From positions 1-10,898 of the forward strand of contig CAYOFK010000105.1 of assembly GCA_964403185.1 (NCBI GenBank): a stretch of 10,898 nucleotides of DNA, written 5' to 3'. This document shows, in pieces, positions 6,862 through 10,898 of this stretch; position 1 is the first letter of the stretch; each line of letters starts with the position of its first letter. The position numbers and the translations under genes were made by a program. Below the pieces are notes generated by a model. The model ran no database searches and was not told the DNA's origin. It saw only the letters and a program-made list of their open reading frames with translations. This DNA comes from CAYOFK01 sp964403185. Its GTDB lineage: Bacteria; Bacteroidota; Bacteroidia; Bacteroidales; VadinHA17.

Positions 6862-9510
6862 TTACTTCTTTTCAGCAGTAACACCCACAATTTGCTGGAG
6901 TTGTGCGATCTGTTTTTTCAGTTCCTTAAGCTCCTGGTTTTCTCTCTCAAGCACCACTATCCTGTCATTTTGTTCATTAATGGTTTTGATCAGAGCCGTA
7001 GTCACTTTATCAGATCTTCTATCAATAGTAAAAGATTCAAAAAATACTGAGATACACTTATGTTTTATTCCATCAACTGTTTGACCAACCTCCTGCCAGT
7101 CCACCTTTTCTGCTGCCCTGCCTACAATATATGCTATATCAAAATCGCCAGCATCCTTCATAGCATGTCCAGGGACATGAGATGATATCAGATAATCTCC
7201 CGCCTGGATATCCTGTCCATTATCTGACACCCAAACAGATCCGTTTCCAACCGCCATGATCATATGTGGATTTTCTGTATCATTTTGTACTTCAGGATTT
7301 TGTGATGCCAGGTACGCACCAAGAACTTTCGGGTTGTTTGCAGATTTAGATTTTTTAACTCCATAAATTATTTCGTTATCAGGTAGATTTTCCAAATGTT
7401 TATTGTCCCCGGTCATTGTAACCAACATTCCTTTTTCAATTTCCTCTTGCGTCCAGGCATAATGTGATCCTGTGAAGGCATTATATGAAACAACTCCTGA
7501 AGCAACCGAAATATCTCCTACGGTTCCCCCATCCCGTCGAAATCTTATGAGGACTCCATCATCAGTGAACCTGTTCAGTACCATAACACCCTGAATTCCA
7601 CCGTTCCCTCCAATATTTATTTTACCCTGTGGGGAAGTGTCTCCAAAATTCACGTTGCCTGTAGCATTTACGTTCCCAGTAAAAGTAAGGGTATTCGTAC
7701 TAAAATCCCCTCCAATTAAAGGAGTGGAGGTATTGCTATTGTCTATATACAGTTTATTACTCCCGGTCTCATAATATCCGGCCCTGTACCCGATAAACAC
7801 ATTCCCGGTGGCTATATACCGGTTGCCTGAGGTTCCGTATCCGGTTTGCGCTCCAAGATATGTATTCTGTCCGCCCCCATCCATCCAGAACGCTGCGTTT
7901 TTCCCAACCATGACATTATAATCAGTCGGATCTGCATATCTTCCCATATTTCTTCCGGTTTCATGACCAACGTAAACGTTGCTGCTCCCATGCACTGCAT
8001 AAGCTCCGGATCCATATCCAACAAATGTGTTGTATTGGCCATCTATATGTTGCCAGCCCGCAGCATCTCCCAAAAACGCATTATAGCTTCCGGTTGTATT
8101 AGCTTCACCGGTAGAAAATCCCATAAAAGTATTCCGGCTGCCGGTAGTGTTACTCTGGCCAGCGCGATTCCCAATAAATGTATTCCCGGCACCCGATGAA
8201 TTAGACATTCCGGTATTATTGCCAATAAAACAATTATAATTCCCTTCCCAGGCTGCAGGATCAGAGAATCTTGTATTGTTTAAACCCGCTTTATCCCCAA
8301 TAAATACATTATACCTTCCAATGGTGTTATACATACCAGTCTGATAGCCCATAAAGACATTACTTGTTCCCGTTGTGTTGTATTTGCCGGCCTGGTAGCC
8401 CAGAAATGAGTTGAACAGACCGGTGGTAAAAAGTCCGCTTTCATGCCCGATAAAATAATTCTCCCTGGTCAAATGCATTAAATTCACAGGAATTCCTTTA
8501 ACCGCATCAAAGCCACCGATAGCAAACCCGCCTTTACTTGCTTTACCCGGGGTTTGATCAATATAGATCCGGATACTGTCCGGGGAAATCCTCAGGTATT
8601 CATTAGTAATTCCTTTGGCTGCATCAAAGCCGCCAATGGCAAAGCCGCCTTTACTGCCCTTAACGGGAAGATCGGATACATAGATCCGCACACCTTCGGG
8701 ATATACTGCAAACACCGGTTGTCCGTCTTTACGTTTAACCTCGAACAAGGGGTCCTCTAAAAGATCATTATCACCCTGAACGGCCAGTTTGGATCTTAAA
8801 GGCTGGGTGGTTCCAATACTTACACTGCCTGCATAAGCAATGGTATCCGATCCCACCTTTGTCCACCCTGGATTGTCAAGATAGGGTGACAGATCAATTT
8901 GTGTGGCCGATCCGTTGTTAGTGATGGTCAGGGTGTCATTGAAAAGACTCAGATCCTGGATCTCATTTGCCGGATTGGCGTCGGCATCGTCAACATAATT
9001 CCCCAGATCGATGACCGTCGGGGCGCCGTGGAGAGTAAGACTTAATAAATTGCCGTTCAACTGCAGATCCTGGATCTCATTTGCCGGATCGGCATCTGCA
9101 TCATCTTTATTGGCCACATCTTCAGCATACAGGGCATAGGGTACAGACAATACCTGGGCAGAACCCATGTCAGAGAAACCATTGCCGTCTTTCAGGTCAA
9201 TCTCTACCTTAAGCCAGTAAGTGCCGGTCGACCAATCCACCGTAAGGGATGACACACTTCCGGCTTCCAGGGCAAACAATCCGTACGCATTGGTTGTAAC
9301 CGTCTGAGTTTCCGTCCATACCGGGGTTCCGGCAGCCCCCCCCTGAAGCAGGGAGAGTTTCACATCAATATTTTGATTCGCAAAAACTGCACTTCCCTGC
9401 CTGGCAACAGCCTGATAATTAAATTTTTGCGGTGCCTGGGCACGGAGTGTAAATAGTGAAGAGGGTGCAACAAAAAGAAGAAGCATCAGAATCAACGCAA
9501 ACTTTTTCAT
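6862..9510 (-). CDS. Secreted solenoid fibre protein with non-S74 C-terminal domain (Peptidase_G2-like?)
   Basis: This is an 882-aa paralogue of the 1370-aa protein. Signal peptide 1-25 (cut after RAQ); N-terminal module about 28-129 (KFNYQAVAR to VPYALYA); two DADADP/DADANP-ANEIQDL linkers (137-149 and 175-187) in place of the collagen stalk; IDLSPYLDN (205-213); a PLFEVKRKDG block (254-263); two SKGGFAIGGFDA modules (from 286 and 325); thirteen ~17-residue repeats (353-588); and a KLYIDNSNTSTPLIGGDF cap. The C-terminus differs from its paralogue: residues about 625-825 are a separate beta-rich domain (see 7036-7533), followed by a coiled coil at 835-876. No SD-x-R-x-K S74 motif occurs. A trimeric surface fibre or adhesin is the likely role. 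No sorting domain or lipobox is visible. Of the four minus-strand genes it lies furthest upstream, and it diverges from the URO-D gene. Confidence 0.94.
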   Translation of the reverse strand: MKKFALILMLLLFVAPSSLFTLRAQAPQKFNYQAVARQGSAVFANQNIDVKLSLLQGGAAGTPVWTETQTVTTNAYGLFALEAGSVSSLTVDWSTGTYWLKVEIDLKDGNGFSDMGSAQVLSVPYALYAEDVANKDDADADPANEIQDLQLNGNLLSLTLHGAPTVIDLGNYVDDADANPANEIQDLSLFNDTLTITNNGSATQIDLSPYLDNPGWTKVGSDTIAYAGSVSIGTTQPLRSKLAVQGDNDLLEDPLFEVKRKDGQPVFAVYPEGVRIYVSDLPVKGSKGGFAIGGFDAAKGITNEYLRISPDSIRIYIDQTPGKASKGGFAIGGFDAVKGIPVNLMHLTRENYFIGHESGLFTTGLFNSFLGYQAGKYNTTGTSNVFMGYQTGMYNTIGRYNVFIGDKAGLNNTRFSDPAAWEGNYNCFIGNNTGMSNSSGAGNTFIGNRAGQSNTTGSRNTFMGFSTGEANTTGSYNAFLGDAAGWQHIDGQYNTFVGYGSGAYAVHGSSNVYVGHETGRNMGRYADPTDYNVMVGKNAAFWMDGGGQNTYLGAQTGYGTSGNRYIATGNVFIGYRAGYYETGSNKLYIDNSNTSTPLIGGDFSTNTLTFTGNVNATGNVNFGDTSPQGKINIGGNGGIQGVMVLNRFTDDGVLIRFRRDGGTVGDISVASGVVSYNAFTGSHYAWTQEEIEKGMLVTMTGDNKHLENLPDNEIIYGVKKSKSANNPKVLGAYLASQNPEVQNDTENPHMIMAVGNGSVWVSDNGQDIQAGDYLISSHVPGHAMKDAGDFDIAYIVGRAAEKVDWQEVGQTVDGIKHKCISVFFESFTIDRRSDKVTTALIKTINEQNDRIVVLERENQELKELKKQIAQLQQIVGVTAEKK
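7036..7533 (-). other. C-terminal domain resembling the Peptidase_G2 (IMC) autocleavage domain
   Basis: Residues about 660-825 read like that family in outline: an AFTGSHYAW segment (678-686), where phage members have a DYAE-type motif; a GMLVTMTGD strand (694-702); YGVKKS...NNPKVLGAYL (716-734), like the usual GVvS..P.vlgN stretch; SVWVSDNGQDIQAGDYLISS (758-776) with the GDyL turn; then IVGRAAEKVDW (795-805). The G2 domain of phage phi29 gp12 is an intramolecular chaperone that assists trimer folding and is cut off. The assignment rests on motif spacing remembered from the family and is tentative, and no cleavage residue can be named. Confidence 0.45.
7747..8454 (-). repeat. 13-copy solenoid repeat array of the 882-aa fibre protein
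   Basis: Residues 353-588 repeat the same unit as in the paralogues, for example FIGNRAGQSNTTGSRNT and FMGFSTGEANTTGSYNA. Three units carry insertions: GLNNTRFSDPAAWEGNYNC (409-427), GRNMGRYADPTDYNV (519-533) and GYGTSGNRYIATGNV (557-571). Each insertion lies between the second Gly and the closing Asn, leaving the first half intact. One unit (536-552) has Ala in place of the second Gly. Confidence 0.9.
8494..8655 (-). repeat. Tandem 39-residue SKGGFAIGGFDA module of the 882-aa fibre protein
   Basis: Copies start at residues 286 and 325, again 39 residues apart and 28 residues (second copy to first solenoid repeat) before the array, the same layout as in the 1370-aa protein. The first copy and its flank are almost identical between the two proteins. 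Confidence 0.82.
8950..9089 (-). repeat. 26-bp exact direct repeat encoding the ANEIQDL linker
   Basis: The bases at 8950-8975 recur exactly at 9064-9089, an offset of 114 bp or 38 codons. They encode the PANEIQDL end of two DADADP/DADANP-ANEIQDL linkers. A related, less identical copy lies in the 1370-aa gene near 4663. This Asp/Asn-rich linker with the following hydrophobic strand appears to be a unit that duplicates. Confidence 0.8.
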
Positions 9511-9756
9511 GGTTATTGAGTTTTAAAAGTTATATGTTCTATCAGGAATTGTTATTTTATGATCAGTATACACATTAAGGCTGTATTAAAAGACCCATTT
9601 TCCTCACAGAAGGTTGCATTTACAACAGTTTATCGATTTTTACGGTACAATGATAATATATACGTGTCGGGTTTGAAAAAGATTCTATTATTGTAACTAT
9701 TTTGGTAAACAAGAAAAATGTAGTGATAAGTTACCCGAAAAATTATTTATCCGTAC

Positions 9757-9764
9757 TATTTTTG
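9757..9764 (+). promoter_or_regulatory. Candidate -7 element of the URO-D family gene
   Basis: TATTTTTG fits the Bacteroidota -7 pattern TAnnTTTG exactly and lies 32 nt before the ATG at 9797, leaving a leader of roughly 25-30 nt. No TTG is found 19-21 nt upstream, so only half the promoter is recognisable. In the rest of the 286-nt divergent gap (9511-9796) I could not find a convincing promoter for the 882-aa fibre gene. Confidence 0.35.
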
Positions 9765-9796
9765 AAGGACAGGTTTCAATTCAATACTTCCTGCCA

Positions 9797-10828
9797 ATGA
9801 GAAACGATCAGTGGGCCGCTTTAAATGAACTGGTGAATGAGACCCTCCCAGCCAAACCCCTTACCGGATTCATCGTTGACAGTCCCTGGCTGCCGGGATG
9901 GAACGGCTTGTCTGTCCTGGATTACTACACCAACGATTCAGCCTGGTTTGAAACAAATAAAAAAGTGGTGGAATTGTTTCCCGACATACTGTTCTTTCCC
10001 GGATTCTGGTCGGAATACGGCATGTGTACCGAGCCTTCCGGGTTTGGAGCCAAACTGGTGTGGGCGCCTCACAACCTGCCCCATGCGGAAAAAGTAATTC
10101 ATGAAATTGGGAATATTTCAAAACTCACAAAACCCAATGTTCAGACCGATGGACTGCTGCCCTTTATGATCAGCCGTGTTATGAATTACAGAAAGGCTAT
10201 AGAGGCCATGGACCATTCGGTAAAGATGGCTGTGTCAAGGGGCCCGCTGAACATTGCATCCTTTTTAATGGGCGCAACGGAGTTGATGATGACACTGATC
10301 ACCGACCGCAAGGCTGTCATTCTATTTCTGGAGCTTATAACAGAATTTATCATTGATTGGCTCAGATTTCAGAAAAAGCAGGTGGATTCTATTGAAGGCA
10401 TCCTGATCCTGGATGATATTGTAGGGTTTATCGGTGAGGATGATTTCAGGGAACTGGCTCTGCCCTGTTTAAAAGGGATATTCGCGGCTTTCCCGTCAAA
10501 AGTCAACCTGTTTCATAATGATGCCCATGGCCTGGTGTGTGCGCCCTACCTGAAAGAAGCGGGCGTGCATATTTTTAATTTCAGCTTTGAGCATGGTCTT
10601 GCTGAAATGCAGGCACTGACCGGTAATTCTGTCGTTTTGCTGGGGAACATTCCGCCCAGGGATGTGATGGCACAAGGCACCATGGAGGACGTTAAAAAAA
10701 GCCTGACGGAAGCCCGGGCCGCCATTGAAGACCCCCGAAAAATCATCTGGTCGGTGGGGGGCGGCATGCCACAGGGAGTCCTCACAGAGAATGTAAGGGT
10801 TTTTGCAGATACGGTGGCTGGGTTCTGA
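9797..10828 (+). CDS. Uroporphyrinogen decarboxylase (URO-D) family protein, function unassigned
   Basis: This 343-aa protein has the full length of a URO-D type TIM barrel. Visible family motifs: PGFWSEYGMCTEPSGFGA (68-85), SRGPLNIASFLMG (147-159), ILDDIVGFIGEDDFRELALP (204-223), NLFHNDAHG (237-245), LLGNIPPRDVMAQGTMEDV (281-299) and GGGMPQGVLTEN (321-332). The ATG at 9797 is the first in frame after a TGA about 120 nt upstream. True HemE makes coproporphyrinogen III, while relatives such as MtaA/CmuA move methyl groups to or from corrinoids and bind Zn through His-x-Cys...Cys. Here those positions look like His240-Asn-Asp242 and Gly-Gly-Gly (321-323), so the Cys ligands are missing. It also lacks the HemE N-terminal arginine motif (QAGRYLPEY). 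It is therefore likely a distinct subfamily with unknown substrate. It has no co-directional neighbour in the window, and no corrinoid protein is seen. Confidence 0.9.
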   Translation: MRNDQWAALNELVNETLPAKPLTGFIVDSPWLPGWNGLSVLDYYTNDSAWFETNKKVVELFPDILFFPGFWSEYGMCTEPSGFGAKLVWAPHNLPHAEKVIHEIGNISKLTKPNVQTDGLLPFMISRVMNYRKAIEAMDHSVKMAVSRGPLNIASFLMGATELMMTLITDRKAVILFLELITEFIIDWLRFQKKQVDSIEGILILDDIVGFIGEDDFRELALPCLKGIFAAFPSKVNLFHNDAHGLVCAPYLKEAGVHIFNFSFEHGLAEMQALTGNSVVLLGNIPPRDVMAQGTMEDVKKSLTEARAAIEDPRKIIWSVGGGMPQGVLTENVRVFADTVAGF

Positions 10829-10864
10829 ATTTCAGGAAATTATATTTATACATTAAGGGGGCTG

Positions 10865-10897
10865 AACCGCTAAGCGCTTTGAAAGCGCTTAGCGGTT
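10865..10897 (+). terminator. Strong hairpin after the URO-D gene, probable intrinsic terminator
   Basis: AACCGCTAAGCGC (10865-10877) pairs perfectly with GCGCTTAGCGGTT (10885-10897) around TTTGAAA. The stem can extend inward to 16 pairs. It starts 37 nt after the stop codon, and a T-run begins at the window edge, so the U-tract is only partly visible. With A residues on the left arm it could serve genes from both sides. Confidence 0.7.
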
Positions 10898-10898
10898 T

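Noticed and set aside
1741..9510. Prophage or contractile injection system tail-fibre genes
   Set aside because: The S74-type ends suggest it, but each fibre has a Sec signal peptide and no head, tail, baseplate, integrase or lysis gene lies nearby.
9797..10828. Genuine heme-biosynthesis HemE
   Set aside because: The N-terminal arginine-containing HemE motif is missing and the C-terminal motifs fit the broader URO-D/methyltransferase superfamily better.

Overview
The window looks like part of a Bacteroidota chromosome (Bacteroidetes, probably an environmental or anaerobic lineage). Three things suggest this. A small secreted protein ends in a type IX secretion system (T9SS) type A sorting domain. 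Three large exported proteins share an N-terminal module (FNYQAVAR...TNxxGxF...VPFAMxA) that is common in this phylum. Promoter-like sequences resemble the Bacteroidota TTG-N19-TAnnTTTG type rather than the E. coli type. I cannot place it more finely from sequence alone.

Layout. Four minus-strand genes fill about 90% of the window, in transcription order from right to left: a fibre protein of 882 aa (6862-9510), a small T9SS protein of about 174 aa (6060-6584), a giant fibre protein of 1370 aa (1741-5853), and a third fibre protein whose 5' 440 codons lie at 1-1322 and whose 3' end is outside the window. A plus-strand gene for a uroporphyrinogen decarboxylase (URO-D) family protein (9797-10828) diverges from the cluster and ends just before a strong hairpin at the right edge. 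Gaps between genes are 418, 206, 277 and 286 nt, so the fibre genes may be separate transcription units.

The three fibre proteins are paralogues built from the same modules: signal peptide, N-terminal beta-type module, variable stalk, a tandem ~40-residue SKGGFAIGGFDA module, then a long array of 17-residue repeats (consensus roughly F-[IMLV]-G-x-x-[SA]-G-x-x-N-T-T-G-x-x-N-V). The array has 35 copies in the giant protein, 13 in the 882-aa protein and at least 11 in the truncated one. By its period and Asn/Gly ladders it should form a beta-solenoid or beta-roll. The giant protein also has 48 uninterrupted Gly-X-Y collagen triplets and ends in a Peptidase_S74 intramolecular chaperone domain. 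The 882-aa protein instead ends in a different domain, tentatively Peptidase_G2-like, and a coiled coil. The best reading is a locus for trimeric, tail-fibre-like surface filaments or adhesins whose C-terminal trimerisation/chaperone modules have been swapped. No phage structural, integrase or CRISPR genes are visible. The URO-D gene has no evident functional link to the fibres.
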